From Moraxella bovoculi 237 (GTDB lineage: Bacteria; Pseudomonadota; Gammaproteobacteria; Pseudomonadales; Moraxellaceae), in NCBI RefSeq assembly GCF_000696305.2, contig NZ_AOMT01000043.1, forward strand, positions 1 to 64,000: DNA of 64,000 bases, in the 5' to 3' direction. The notes under the pieces were generated by a model, which saw only the letters and a program-made list of their open reading frames with translations, made no database searches and was not told where the DNA came from. Below are positions 43,738-53,765 of this stretch, in pieces. Made by a program: the position numbers and the translations under genes. Position 1 is the first letter of the stretch; each line of letters starts with the position of its first letter.

Positions 43738-46365
43738 ATGTTAAAACTCCCTAATAAGTTAAGCCAGTTGTTCGGTAAAGGCGACAAGTCAAAAAAGAAC
43801 GTGCTCATCACGCACGAATCGCATGATCGGGGCAACCATGATGATCAAGAGGTGAAAGCAAAACCGCGCCATCCGATCGCATCGCCCAATCCTTATCGCC
43901 GTGTGTCTGCCAAGGGCTTGTCACTGGCAGTAAAGCCTACTGTCATCGGCGAAGCACCCATCATCGATAACGAGAATCCAACTTTCTATGTGATTCGAGA
44001 TTATTCACGTTCGAACAGTTTGCTTGTGGGCATGATGACAGATGAACTGGATTTGCCGTCAGCGCTGGCCGAGATTCATTCGCGCGGACTTAATGAGTCA
44101 TCTGCGATGGTGTTCTTACATGGGCGCAACAAAGAACGCGAGAGCGTGTCGCCACGTCTTGAGCGGCTGGTCAGGGCGTGCCTTGATAATCCTGAGCTGG
44201 ATGTGAATCTGGTGCCTGTGACGATTCTATGGGGGCGCGCTCCTGACAAAGAAGAATCGATGTTTCGCCTGTTGATGGCAGATGAATGGAGCTCGCCGAG
44301 CATCCCTAAGCAGCTATTTAACATTGGCGTGATGGGGCGTGATACCTTTGTTCGATTCTCTGAAGCCAAATCCTTACAAAAACTCATCACTGATGCCAAA
44401 GCAGGCGTTGGCGATGATTTGTCACGCACGATTAATCTAAGACTAAAAGGATTCTTGGATAAGCAGCGCACTAGCATCGTCGGGCCTGACTTATCAGATA
44501 GGCGCAATGTGGCAGGTGAGATCCTGTCATCGCCAGTGGTGCAAGCCGTCATCGAAAAAGAAGCTGCCGAATCAGGCAAATCCATCAATGCGGTCAAAAA
44601 AGAAGCATCGGGATACCTAAGCGAGATCGTCAGTGATTATTCGCATTCGGTGCTTAGGTTCTTTGATCATTTCTTGACGTGGCTGTGGACACGACTGTAT
44701 GACGGGGTTGAAGTGCGTAATTTTGAGCGTGTGCGACAGCTTGCCCCTGATCATCAGATCGTCTATGTGCCTTGTCATCGTAGTCACATGGATTATCTGC
44801 TGCTGTCCTATGTGATCTATAAGCGAGGTCTTCGCATTCCGCACATTGCAGCTGGCGAGAACTTGAATATTCCTGTATTGGGCGAGCTGCTGCGTAACGG
44901 CGGGGCATTCTTCATGCGTCGTAGCTTTAAGGGTAATGCGCTGTACAGTACGGTATTTAAAGAATATGTGCACAGTCTGATGCAGCGTGCGGCTCCGATG
45001 GAATATTTCATTGAGGGTGGTCGTTCGCGTTCGGGTCGTCTATTACCGCCGAAGCTTGGCATGCTTGCCATGACGGTGGGCAGTCACCTGCGTGAACCTG
45101 CCAAGCCTGTCGTCTTTATTCCAACCTACATCAGTTATGAGCGCATCATGGAGGGGGCGACTTATGTCGGTGAGCTTAAAGGCAAGCCAAAAGAATCTGA
45201 GAACTGGCTAGGGCTACTAAAAACCGCACGTAAGATCGAGCGTATCTTTGGCACGGTGCATTTGTCATTTGGCGAGCCTTTGCATTTGAATGATTTTATG
45301 GAGAAATTCTCTGTATCTGCCAAAGACAACAGCGAAGAGAACACCAAGAACACGCACGCAATGGTGCAGAACTTAGGCGTCAAAGTCCTGCAAAACATCA
45401 ATAAATCTGCGGTCGTAAATCCTGTATCGCTCATTGCATTGGCGCTGCTATCTACACCTAAGTCGGCGCTTGATGAAGATCAGTGCATCGAGCAGATCGC
45501 CCTGTATCAGCGCATCGCTCGTGCGCTGCCGTACGATGAAGACACGCACATCACCGATCTGCCGCCGAGTGAGATTCTGGCTTATGGCGAGAAGCTAAAA
45601 CTCATCGAGCGTACGCCGCATGTGCTTGGCGACATGATTCGTGTGGCGGACAAGCAAGCACCGCTGTTAAGCTATTTTAGAAATAACATCTTGCACGTGT
45701 TCATCATGGCGAGTTTCTTGGCGGCTCTGGTGCAGCGCAATGGACGCATTTATCGTGAGAAGCTTGATGCCATCACCACATTGATGTATCCGTTTTTGCA
45801 GGCGGAATTATTCTTAAACACTGCATTAAAACGCATTGAGAATCTAACCGATGAGACGTTAAGTGTACTCATCGCTGAGGGCTTGATTGTGGATCTGGGT
45901 GATGGCGTGCTTGGCGTACCAGAGACTAATTCGCCAAGTTATCAACAGCTGTTGGTGTTGGCAAGTCCTGCCCAACAGAGTCTTGAGCGTTATTTCATGG
46001 CATTGGCGTTATTGTCCGAGCAGGGCAGCGGTCGCCTAACCACAGAGCAAGTGGTTAATCTGTGCCACGTGCTTGGTCAGCGCATCTCGGTGCTGTATGC
46101 TGATGATTTGCCTGACATGTTTGATAAGGCGTTATTTACAAGCTTTATCGACACATTAAAGCGCTTAGATTATGTCAAAACGGACGAATCCGGCGTGCTG
46201 ATTTTTGATGAGCGTATCGATAAAATCGCCCAAAATGCCAAATTCGTGCTCAATCCTGACATGATGCAGCTGCTACGTCATACTGCAAGCCTTGACAATG
46301 CTGAGATTGAGACCGCCATTAATGAGATGAATAATAAGCGCATCTTTGGTAAATCCAAGCGATAA
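43738..46365 (+). CDS. plsB: Glycerol-3-phosphate 1-O-acyltransferase
   Basis: Inner-membrane enzyme making lysophosphatidic acid from glycerol-3-P and acyl-CoA or acyl-ACP. At 875 residues it has the length of the gammaproteobacterial PlsB. The acyltransferase blocks are in order: VPCHRSHMDYLLLSYVIYKR (HX4D), GAFFMRRSFKGN, EYFIEGGRSRSGRLLPPK (glycerol-3-P binding), and VFIPTYISYERIMEG. The N-terminal 60 residues are basic and divergent. Monocistronic, ending in a strong terminator. Confidence 0.95.
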   Translation: MLKLPNKLSQLFGKGDKSKKNVLITHESHDRGNHDDQEVKAKPRHPIASPNPYRRVSAKGLSLAVKPTVIGEAPIIDNENPTFYVIRDYSRSNSLLVGMMTDELDLPSALAEIHSRGLNESSAMVFLHGRNKERESVSPRLERLVRACLDNPELDVNLVPVTILWGRAPDKEESMFRLLMADEWSSPSIPKQLFNIGVMGRDTFVRFSEAKSLQKLITDAKAGVGDDLSRTINLRLKGFLDKQRTSIVGPDLSDRRNVAGEILSSPVVQAVIEKEAAESGKSINAVKKEASGYLSEIVSDYSHSVLRFFDHFLTWLWTRLYDGVEVRNFERVRQLAPDHQIVYVPCHRSHMDYLLLSYVIYKRGLRIPHIAAGENLNIPVLGELLRNGGAFFMRRSFKGNALYSTVFKEYVHSLMQRAAPMEYFIEGGRSRSGRLLPPKLGMLAMTVGSHLREPAKPVVFIPTYISYERIMEGATYVGELKGKPKESENWLGLLKTARKIERIFGTVHLSFGEPLHLNDFMEKFSVSAKDNSEENTKNTHAMVQNLGVKVLQNINKSAVVNPVSLIALALLSTPKSALDEDQCIEQIALYQRIARALPYDEDTHITDLPPSEILAYGEKLKLIERTPHVLGDMIRVADKQAPLLSYFRNNILHVFIMASFLAALVQRNGRIYREKLDAITTLMYPFLQAELFLNTALKRIENLTDETLSVLIAEGLIVDLGDGVLGVPETNSPSYQQLLVLASPAQQSLERYFMALALLSEQGSGRLTTEQVVNLCHVLGQRISVLYADDLPDMFDKALFTSFIDTLKRLDYVKTDESGVLIFDERIDKIAQNAKFVLNPDMMQLLRHTASLDNAEIETAINEMNNKRIFGKSKR

Positions 46366-46416
46366 AAGCGAAGGCATTGTCTATACGTTCTTAATGGTGG
46401 ATGATGTCATAAAAAC

Positions 46417-46450
46417 AAAAAAGAGCAGGCTTTTTGGTCTGCTCTTTTTT
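46417..46450. terminator. Bidirectional terminator between plsB and pdxH
   Basis: AAAAAAGAGCAG (46417-46428) pairs perfectly with CTGCTCTTTTTT (46439-46450). It serves two convergent genes. Confidence 0.93.
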
Positions 46451-46464
46451 GATGGATGGACTAA

Positions 46465-47097
46465 CTAGGGGGCAAGGCGCTCTTTTACCCAAGCATCATC
46501 ATCCAAGCGATAGCGAATGCGATCGTGTAGGCGTGATGGGCGACCTTGCCAAAATTCAATCGCATCAGCACGCACCAAATACCCACCCCAATGTGGTGGA
46601 CGTGGCACGTGTAGGGGGTGTTTGACCCCAAATAAAGCCGCGCGTTTGACGATGACTGACTTATCTAAGATGACTTGGCTTTGCTCGCTTGCCCATGCGC
46701 CAATACGACTGGTGTAAGGGCGGCTGTCAAAATATTCGTCAGAGGCTGTCTCATTTAGGTATTCCACCATGCCCTCGATGCGCACCTGACGTTCAAGCTC
46801 AGGCCAAAAAAAAGTGATGCTGATGAATGGATTGGTGGACAGCGCCTTGCCTTTGCGGCTGTGATAATTACTAAAAAACACAAAGCCATCATCGTTGACT
46901 TCTTTTAGTAGTACCATGCGACTACTGGGGCGACCATTTTCATCGACGGTGGCAATGTTCATGGCGGTCGGTTCGTTCACTTGGGCGGTGATGGCATCGT
47001 TCAGCCACGCCTGAAACTGCATCAATGGGTCGGCATGGCAGTGCGATTCGCTCAGTTCTTGCTTGCTGTAGTCTTCTCTGATGTCGTGCAGATTCAT
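46465..47097 (-). CDS. pdxH: Pyridoxamine 5'-phosphate oxidase
   Basis: FMN enzyme oxidising pyridoxamine- or pyridoxine-5-P to pyridoxal-5-P, 210 residues. Features: [58 protein letters not shown], and the C-terminal [20 protein letters not shown] with [10 protein letters not shown]. It is 8 bp after the zinc-ribbon gene on the minus strand, last in the prlC-yheV-pdxH run. Confidence 0.95.
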   Translation of the reverse strand: MNLHDIREDYSKQELSESHCHADPLMQFQAWLNDAITAQVNEPTAMNIATVDENGRPSSRMVLLKEVNDDGFVFFSNYHSRKGKALSTNPFISITFFWPELERQVRIEGMVEYLNETASDEYFDSRPYTSRIGAWASEQSQVILDKSVIVKRAALFGVKHPLHVPRPPHWGGYLVRADAIEFWQGRPSRLHDRIRYRLDDDAWVKERLAP

Positions 47098-47105
47098 GAT
47101 AATCC

Positions 47106-47336
47106 TTATTTAAATTTAACCACGCCTACGCCATCGTGACTATCTTGTTCACGCATGGCGGCTGTTTCATCAATGGTGGGGCGACGTTCGCTGTGGTCGC
47201 AGGCGGTGCACTCGATCCATTCGTCAAACTCAGGCTCGAACAACTGTATCTGAACGATGGCATCCATGGTGCGGCATTTTGGGCAAGCCACACCTGCGAG
47301 GAATTGGCGTTTTGGGCGGGTTGATTGGTAACGCAT
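47106..47336 (-). CDS. YheV-family zinc ribbon protein
   Basis: A 76-residue protein with two CxxC knuckles ([11 protein letters not shown] and [12 protein letters not shown]), the YheV/DUF2387 pattern. Function unknown. ATG 47336 overlaps the prlC stop as TGATG, which argues for coupling and against the GTG one codon upstream. The prlC-yheV order is known from Pseudomonas. Confidence 0.85.
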   Translation of the reverse strand: MRYQSTRPKRQFLAGVACPKCRTMDAIVQIQLFEPEFDEWIECTACDHSERRPTIDETAAMREQDSHDGVGVVKFK

Positions 47337-49441
47337 CACGCCACCTCAAAGCCGCTATGACGTAGCAGCGCATCGATCTTCGCCTCACGCCCTGCAAAGG
47401 CGGTGAAGTTCTCTTTGGCGGTGCGTGAGCCACCCATCGCCAGAATGCTATCATAAAATGCCTTGCCAATCACAGGGTTGATGACGCCTGTATCGCCGGC
47501 ATGATCTTCAAATACACCAAAGGCATCTGCCGACAGCAGTTCCGCCCATTTATAAGAATAGTAGCCTGCTGCATAGCCGCCAGCAAAGATATGGCTAAAG
47601 CTGTTTGCAAAGCGGTTATTGCTTGGCGGCATGATGACAGCCACTTCATCGCGAACCTGATTCAATGTGGTCATGATCTCTGCACAGTCTGTCAAATTAC
47701 CCGCATGCATGCGCAAATCGAACAGGCTAAATTCAATTTGGCGCAGTGTTTGTAATCCAGATTGGAAATTTTTGGCGGCAAGCATTGCATTTAGCTTGTC
47801 ATCAGGCAGTGGATCGCCTGTCTCAACATGGCGGCTGATTTTGGCGATGCCTTCCTTATCCCGAGCGAAGTTCTCCATGAATTGACTGGGCAATTCGACC
47901 GCATCCCACTCTACACCGCTGATGCCCGACACATCGGCGATGTTGACACGAGTCAGTAGATGATGCAGTGCATGGCCAAATTCATGGAATAAAGTCAGCA
48001 CTTCATCATGGGTCAGCAGGCTTGGCTTACCATCCACCGCAGGCGAGAAATTTCCCACCACAAAGCACACAGGCAGAGTCTGGCTGCCGTCTAGTCTTTG
48101 GTGTTTGCCCTGAAAGTCTGACAGCCATGCACCGCCAGATTTGCCCGCGCGTGCGTATAGATCAATGTATGCGCCACCGATCAAGCCGTCTTTGCCATGC
48201 ACTTCATAGAACTGCGCATCCTTATGCCAGACAGGCGCATCTTTGGCAATAAAGCGCACGCCAAACAGCTCATGAATTATGTCAAACATGCCATCTAGCA
48301 CCACAGGCACAGGGAAATAAGGGCGAATCGCTTCGCTGTCTAGGCTGTATTTGGCGTTTTGGAGTTTCTCGCTGATGAACGGCACGTCCCAAGGCTGCAC
48401 GTCTTCGATGCCGAGTGCCTTGGCGAACTCTTGCGCTTGTGCCAAGTCTTTTTGGGCAAATGGTCGCGCCTTATTAGCCAAATCCAACAAAAAGCGTTCG
48501 ATCTCATCATGGCTGTCTGCCATCTTGGTGGCAAGGGATAGCTGGGTGTAATCTTTAAAGCCTAGCAAATTGGCTTTTTGTGTGCGTAATGCCAAAATGC
48601 GCGTCATGATGTCGCTGTTGTCAAATTTGCTAGGTTTGTCGTCTTTTTGACCTTCGAATGTCGATTCTGCGGATGCGCGGGTGTTGTAGGCGTGATATAG
48701 AGTCTCGCGCAGGTTGCGATCGGTGGCGTACTGCATGACAGCCAGATACATGGGGATGTCTAGGGTCGCGACATAGTCGGTGGGCAGGGTTGCATTGGGG
48801 TGCTTGGCTTTATGGTTGTCGCCTGCCGCCTTTAGTAGGGCAAGACCGCTTGGGGTGATGCCGTCTAACTGCTCTTGGGTTAAAGGCAAGGCAAACGCGC
48901 CTGTGGCATCCAAGACATTATCCGAGAACTGAGCGGACAGCAGCGACAGCTCGCTTTGAATTTTGGCGAATTGGTCTTTTTTATCATCAGGCAGGCTAAC
49001 TCCAGACAGATCAAAACTTTGCAGTGCTAAGAAAGTTGCGCGCACACGGGCAAAGTCACCGCTGTCTTTTAGGTCGTTTTGTAGGGTCTTGTACAGATCA
49101 TATAGGGCTTTTGATTGACCAACTCTTACGCCAAATTCACTCAATCTTGGCAGAATTTCATGATGTGCATGGCGAATCTCTTCGTTATTCATCACGCTAT
49201 TTAGGTGAGATAGCACCCCAAAAGGCCGATGAATGGCATGGCTTAGGGTGTCAAATTGATCAATGATGGCAAGCGGTTCGCCATCCATGTCCATCTTGCC
49301 GGCTTCTAAGTCATCCAAAAAAGCATGGGCAGCGTCTAAGGCGTCGTGGGTTGCTTGGGTGAGGGCTTGTGGGGTGGTTTTATTAAAATCCACCAAATGT
49401 AAGCGCTCGTCAAAATCTGCGCTATTAAAATTAATGCTCAT
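47336..49441 (-). CDS. prlC: Oligopeptidase A (M3 metallopeptidase)
   Basis: Cytoplasmic zinc peptidase that degrades signal peptides and short peptides, 701 residues. The zinc site is TLFHEFGHALHHLL, with the third ligand Glu in DAVELPSQFMENF. The C-terminal M3 features FSHIFAGGYAAGYYSYKWAE are present. First gene of prlC-yheV-pdxH. Confidence 0.95.
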   Translation of the reverse strand: MSINFNSADFDERLHLVDFNKTTPQALTQATHDALDAAHAFLDDLEAGKMDMDGEPLAIIDQFDTLSHAIHRPFGVLSHLNSVMNNEEIRHAHHEILPRLSEFGVRVGQSKALYDLYKTLQNDLKDSGDFARVRATFLALQSFDLSGVSLPDDKKDQFAKIQSELSLLSAQFSDNVLDATGAFALPLTQEQLDGITPSGLALLKAAGDNHKAKHPNATLPTDYVATLDIPMYLAVMQYATDRNLRETLYHAYNTRASAESTFEGQKDDKPSKFDNSDIMTRILALRTQKANLLGFKDYTQLSLATKMADSHDEIERFLLDLANKARPFAQKDLAQAQEFAKALGIEDVQPWDVPFISEKLQNAKYSLDSEAIRPYFPVPVVLDGMFDIIHELFGVRFIAKDAPVWHKDAQFYEVHGKDGLIGGAYIDLYARAGKSGGAWLSDFQGKHQRLDGSQTLPVCFVVGNFSPAVDGKPSLLTHDEVLTLFHEFGHALHHLLTRVNIADVSGISGVEWDAVELPSQFMENFARDKEGIAKISRHVETGDPLPDDKLNAMLAAKNFQSGLQTLRQIEFSLFDLRMHAGNLTDCAEIMTTLNQVRDEVAVIMPPSNNRFANSFSHIFAGGYAAGYYSYKWAELLSADAFGVFEDHAGDTGVINPVIGKAFYDSILAMGGSRTAKENFTAFAGREAKIDALLRHSGFEVA

Positions 49442-49722
49442 GGGTGTTCTCGCTTTTTTTTGCTGTTGTCAAAATTATAAGGGCGGACAAGGGCTTTTGC
49501 AATGTTAGCATGCCAAAAAGCAAGGCTGATTACAAAATTTAAGATGGCTAAAATTTGTTCACAAAAGATAACTATTGTAAAAAATCTGTCATAAATCTTT
49601 GCATAGAACCACTATAACATTGTGGGAATAGCTGTTATATTGAGTTTTAAGTAGTGGGGAATTTGACTACTTTGGCAGGCGAGAAGCCTGATAAATAATG
49701 CACTATAAGAAGGAAACCTATC

Positions 49723-50847
49723 ATGTCCTTATCAATGAAATCTACCCTAAAACAGCTTCGTGGCGTGACCGCAGATCCTGCGCTTTCTGTCATTGTAAAG
49801 ACACATCGCACCCACCCTGAGAACGAACAAGACCCTATCGCCCTAAAAAATGGACTGTCTGAGGCGGCAGAGCGTCTAACCAACGAGTATGATAAGCGCA
49901 CCAGCGATGCGATTTTGGGTAAAGTGGAAGAGGCGCTAACAGATTACGACCATAACTATAATCTAGACAGCTTAGCGATTTTTGCGACGGCGGACGAGGC
50001 TAAGGTACTGCGCTTGCCAGTTGATGCCACACCTCGCGTGGTTGTTGATAAGAAATTCGCCACACGCGACTTTGTGCGTGACTTGGCGCACTCAGTGCAT
50101 TACTATGCGCTCGTGGTGACTCGCACACATGCCAGACTGATTGAGGCAGTGAATAACCGTGTCGTGCGTGAGTTTGATGATACAACACCAGAGCAAACCG
50201 ACATGCAGAATCTGACGTTCCCAATCGATAATACTTCGCTCTATACCACCAGTGGTGCGGATCGCTCCGCAGCATCGAATGAGGATAATTATCTAAAAGA
50301 ATTCCTAAATCGTGTTGATAAAAGCGTCCAAGAATTGATTGGTAAGTCTCAGGACAATGTATCGCTATTCGTTGTTGGCGATGCGCGTAATATCAGCTTC
50401 TATAAAGACGTATGCGACCGCCCTGACATCATCGCAGGTTCAGCGGATAACGTCACTGACCTAGAGGATGGCTCGGCTCAGCACATTATTGACAGCCTGA
50501 ACGAATCAGTCGAATCTTATCGCGCTTCTCGCCATGAATCTAGCCTAGGCGAGATGGAAGCTGCCCGCGGCAATAATCTGCTACGCACCGATTTGCAAGC
50601 GATCTACCAAGCTGCCTTCCAAGGCATCGGCGAGCGTCTGTATGTACGTATCGGCTACATTCAGCCTGCGGTGGTTGATGAGGCGAACCAGAGCATCACG
50701 CTAAGTGATGATGCAGCCGCTGACGGTGTCACCGATGATGTGGTGGGCGAGATCATTGAGCTGGTCAGCGCACATGGCGGTGAAGTGGTGTTCTTACCAA
50801 AGGAGATCATCGCAGATACTGACATCGCACTGGTGACGCGTTACTAA
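49723..50847 (+). CDS. Balon-type ribosome hibernation factor (baeRF family)
   Basis: A 374-residue protein with the architecture of the bacterial archaeo-eukaryotic release-factor-like proteins: an N-terminal alpha/beta domain (MKSTLKQLRGVTADPALSVIV; NEQDPIALKNGLSEAAERL), a central actin-like/eRF1-2-like domain (FVRDLAHSVHYYALVVTRTHARLIE) and a C-terminal L7Ae-like domain (RTDLQAIYQAAFQGIGERLYVRIGY...AHGGEVVFLPKEI). It matches my memory of the AOC03_06830 family, whose Psychrobacter member was described as Balon and occupies the A site of idle ribosomes with EF-Tu. The usual GGQ of termination factors is not seen. An AAGGAA site supports ATG 49723. Confidence 0.82.
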   Translation: MSLSMKSTLKQLRGVTADPALSVIVKTHRTHPENEQDPIALKNGLSEAAERLTNEYDKRTSDAILGKVEEALTDYDHNYNLDSLAIFATADEAKVLRLPVDATPRVVVDKKFATRDFVRDLAHSVHYYALVVTRTHARLIEAVNNRVVREFDDTTPEQTDMQNLTFPIDNTSLYTTSGADRSAASNEDNYLKEFLNRVDKSVQELIGKSQDNVSLFVVGDARNISFYKDVCDRPDIIAGSADNVTDLEDGSAQHIIDSLNESVESYRASRHESSLGEMEAARGNNLLRTDLQAIYQAAFQGIGERLYVRIGYIQPAVVDEANQSITLSDDAAADGVTDDVVGEIIELVSAHGGEVVFLPKEIIADTDIALVTRY

Positions 50848-50894
50848 ACCAAAAGAGCTGGCAATGACTAAGGTTTAACAAGCCTAGATAAAAA

Positions 50895-50922
50895 TTGCCA
50901 AACTCATAAACCATGCTAAAAT
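50895..50922 (+). promoter_or_regulatory. Promoter of the EEP gene, overlapping a terminator
   Basis: TTGCCA (50895-50900), 16 bp, TAAAAT (50917-50922). The -10 box overlaps the left arm of the preceding terminator, so initiation would occur inside the hairpin and the new RNA would lack its left arm. Confidence 0.5.
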
Positions 50923-50947
50923 GACGCAATATTGATTGCGTCATTTT
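50918..50947 (+). terminator. Terminator after the Balon-like gene
   Basis: AAAATGACGCAAT (50918-50930) pairs with ATTGCGTCATTTT (50935-50947) around ATTG. Only 7 bp separate it from the next ATG. Confidence 0.9.
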
Positions 50948-50954
50948 TAATTAT

Positions 50955-51698
50955 ATGAATCCGATTACCGTTATTAGTTATAATATCCACAAAGGCATGT
51001 CGCCGATGAATCGTCTGGTCAAGCTAAATGGCATGGCGAATGCGCTCGCCTCCATTGACCCTGATGTACTGTGCTTGCAAGAAGTCCAAGGACAGAACTT
51101 AAAACGCGCTATGTCATTTAATGAATACCCTAAGCAGTCTCAGCATGAATGGTTTGGTGAATATTTAGCTCTAAAAGACAGCTATGGCAAGAATGTGGAA
51201 TATGAGCATGGGCATCATGGCAATGCAGTGCTGTCTCGTCACCCACTCGACCCTAAGCATAATGTAAATATCACAGTTAGCCGTCTTGAGAAGCGCGGCG
51301 TGCTGCACTGCGAGATCCATCCTGAGGGCTGGGAGAGACCTGTGGTGGTGTTGTGCGCGCATCTAAATCTATTGCACCGTGATCGCATCAAGCAATATCA
51401 GGCGATCATTGATTATATCGATGGCGTGATTGGTAAGGATGTGCCGTTAATCTTGGCTGGTGATTTTAACGATTGGAGTAAAAAATCCACTCAAGTGTTG
51501 GAATCGCTTGGCATGACTGAGGTTTTTCATCATTTGCACGGGATGTATCCTGCCACTTATCCTGCCAAGCTACCAGTACTGAGCCTAGACAGAATCTATG
51601 TGCGTAATTTACAAATCCACCGCGCAACTGTTCATGCAGGCATACCGTGGTCGAATCTGTCCGACCATTTGCCAATCAGTGCAGTACTGTCTCTTTAA
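50955..51698 (+). CDS. Endonuclease/exonuclease/phosphatase family protein (YbhP-like)
   Basis: Metal-dependent EEP-fold hydrolase of 247 residues. Catalytic features in order: VISYNIHKGM, LCLQEVQGQN (Glu), HHGNAVLSRHPL, VVLCAHLNLLHRDR, LILAGDFNDWS (Asp/Asn), and SNLSDHLPISAVL (Asp-His). Substrate unknown; members hydrolyse nucleic acids or phospholipid headgroups. There is no ribosome site before ATG 50955: the terminator T-run ends 7 bp upstream. Translation may therefore use an almost leaderless mRNA. Confidence 0.85.
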   Translation: MNPITVISYNIHKGMSPMNRLVKLNGMANALASIDPDVLCLQEVQGQNLKRAMSFNEYPKQSQHEWFGEYLALKDSYGKNVEYEHGHHGNAVLSRHPLDPKHNVNITVSRLEKRGVLHCEIHPEGWERPVVVLCAHLNLLHRDRIKQYQAIIDYIDGVIGKDVPLILAGDFNDWSKKSTQVLESLGMTEVFHHLHGMYPATYPAKLPVLSLDRIYVRNLQIHRATVHAGIPWSNLSDHLPISAVLSL

Positions 51699-51701
51699 AT
51701 T

Positions 51702-51731
51702 AAAAACCGCTCAAAAATTTGAGCGGTTTTT
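51702..51731. terminator. Bidirectional terminator between EEP gene and glmS
   Basis: AAAAACCGCTCAAA and TTTGAGCGGTTTTT form a 14-bp near-continuous palindrome with A and T flanks, shared by two convergent genes. Confidence 0.92.
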
Positions 51732-51736
51732 GTGGT

Positions 51737-53581
51737 TTATTCGACTGTGACCGATTTTGCAAGGTTTCTTGGCTTATCCACGTCTGTGCCGCGCACCAGT
51801 GCGACATGGTAGGATAGGAGTTGAACTGCGATGGTGTGCACGATCGGCGATAGCACGCCTACATGGCGCGGGGTGCGAATGACGCGTACATCATCAGTCT
51901 CGGTGAAGTCGCTGTCAAGGTCAGTCAAGACGAACAATTCGCCACCACGTGCGCCGACTTCTTGCATATTGGCTTTGACCTTGTCAAGCAGCTTGTCATT
52001 GGGGGCGATGACCACCACAGGCATATTTTCATCAACCAGCGCCAATGGTCCATGCTTAAGCTCGCCCGCAGGATAAGCCTCGGCATGGATGTAGGTTAGC
52101 TCTTTTAGCTTGAGAGCGCCTTCTAGGGCAATCGGATAATGAATGCCGCGACCTAAGAACAGAGCAGATGGCTTGGTGGCGAATTTTTGTGCCCATGCTG
52201 ATAACTGAGGTTCTAGGTTAATGGCATGCTGAATACTGCCTGGCAGCAGGCGTAGCTCTTCAGAGAATTTCATAACGTCAGCTTCGCTAATGTGACCGCG
52301 AAGCTTGCCCAATGTCACAGCCAGGCCGAATAATATCACAAGCTGCGTGGTGAATGCCTTGGTGCTTGCCACGCCAATCTCCGCACCAGCACGAGTATAG
52401 ATGGCAAGAGAGCTGTTACGTGGTAAGGCAGATTCTAGGACGTTGCAGATGGATAGACTGTGTACATGACCTTGAGCTTGAGCGTATTTCAACGCCTCCA
52501 TCGTATCGAGTGTCTCGCCTGATTGACTGATGGTGATGATCAGCTCCTTGGGGTCGGCGATGACGTCACGATAGCGATATTCACTGGCGATCTCAACATC
52601 ACAGCGGATCTTGGCGATCGATTCTAACCAGTATTTACCTGTCAGAGCGGCATAGTAAGATGTGCCACACGCCAGAATCTTAATGCTGTTGATTTCGTTG
52701 AAGATGGCAGGTGCATTCTCGCCGAAGTTCTCAGGAATAAAGCCGCCATCTAAGAAGATCTCTGCGGTGTCAGCGACAGCTTTTGGTTGCTCGTTGATTT
52801 CTTTTTGCATGAAGTGACTGTATGGACCAAGCTCAAGGCTTGCTAAAGATAGCTGAGAGGTCTTGACTTGGCGTTCAGGCGTGTTGCCATTTTTATCTAG
52901 TAGGGTGTCAACGCCATCTGCGGTTAAGATTGCGATGTCGCCATCTTCTAGGTAGGTGACTTGACGAGTAAATGACACTACTGCTGATACATCAGATGCA
53001 ATGAACACTTCGCCTTCACCAAAGCCAATCAACAGAGGACAGCCCATGCGTGCCACAACCATCTTAGTGGGATCGTCTGGAGTGATGACGGCGATGGCGT
53101 ACGCCCCGTGAAAACGCGAGCAAGCGGTCTGTACAGCGCGGTAGAGATTGCCATCATTTTGGGTGTATTCGTGATGAATGCTGTGAGCGATGACCTCGGT
53201 GTCAGTCTGTGATTCAAATTCAAAGCCCAAAGCCTCTAGGCGCACGCGCTCCGCTTCAAAGTTCTCAATGATGCCATTATGTACCACAGCAATCGTGCCG
53301 CCTGAGATGTGCGGATGCGCATTAGGCTCAGTTACGCCGCCATGCGTGGCCCAGCGCGTGTGACCGATGCCGATATGACCGAATAATCCTTTGGCTTTGG
53401 CAGCCTCCTCCATGAGTGCCACACGACCCACGCGGCGCACGCGTTTGATTTTATTCTCTTCTTCGCTAAATACAGCGATGCCAGACGAGTCATAGCCACG
53501 ATATTCTAGGCGTTTTAGACCGTCGGTCAAAAAATCCACCACATTAGCTTGGCTACGAATAGCCCCAACGATACCGCACAT
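51737..53581 (-). CDS. glmS: Glutamine-fructose-6-phosphate aminotransferase
   Basis: Makes glucosamine-6-phosphate for peptidoglycan and lipooligosaccharide, 614 residues. The N-terminal class II amidotransferase begins MCGIVGA with catalytic Cys2, followed by GYDSSGIAV and [17 protein letters not shown]. The C-terminal part has two SIS domains ([51 protein letters not shown]). It stands alone without glmU. A RapZ gene is in the window, but no sRNA target site was recognised in the short glmS leader. Confidence 0.96.
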   Translation of the reverse strand: MCGIVGAIRSQANVVDFLTDGLKRLEYRGYDSSGIAVFSEEENKIKRVRRVGRVALMEEAAKAKGLFGHIGIGHTRWATHGGVTEPNAHPHISGGTIAVVHNGIIENFEAERVRLEALGFEFESQTDTEVIAHSIHHEYTQNDGNLYRAVQTACSRFHGAYAIAVITPDDPTKMVVARMGCPLLIGFGEGEVFIASDVSAVVSFTRQVTYLEDGDIAILTADGVDTLLDKNGNTPERQVKTSQLSLASLELGPYSHFMQKEINEQPKAVADTAEIFLDGGFIPENFGENAPAIFNEINSIKILACGTSYYAALTGKYWLESIAKIRCDVEIASEYRYRDVIADPKELIITISQSGETLDTMEALKYAQAQGHVHSLSICNVLESALPRNSSLAIYTRAGAEIGVASTKAFTTQLVILFGLAVTLGKLRGHISEADVMKFSEELRLLPGSIQHAINLEPQLSAWAQKFATKPSALFLGRGIHYPIALEGALKLKELTYIHAEAYPAGELKHGPLALVDENMPVVVIAPNDKLLDKVKANMQEVGARGGELFVLTDLDSDFTETDDVRVIRTPRHVGVLSPIVHTIAVQLLSYHVALVRGTDVDKPRNLAKSVTVE

Positions 53582-53726
53582 ATATTGTTCCTTAGTATCA
53601 AAAAATCTATAAAAATGGCAAAATTACCCTAACAAAACCAATATCACGGATGCTTTTTATTGGCGCTAATATTATAGTGGATTTTGGGATGGGGTGGAAA
53701 TGATTGCCATCAAATATTACAAAAAT

Positions 53727-53753
53727 AAAACACCGCCAATTGACGGTGTTTTA
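53727..53753 (-). terminator. Terminator of the NrtABC-type operon
   Basis: On the minus strand AAAACACCG pairs with CGGTGTTTT around a short A/T loop, with a T-rich tail. It lies just past the ATPase gene stop. Confidence 0.85.
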
Positions 53754-53765
53754 AGACAATTAAAA

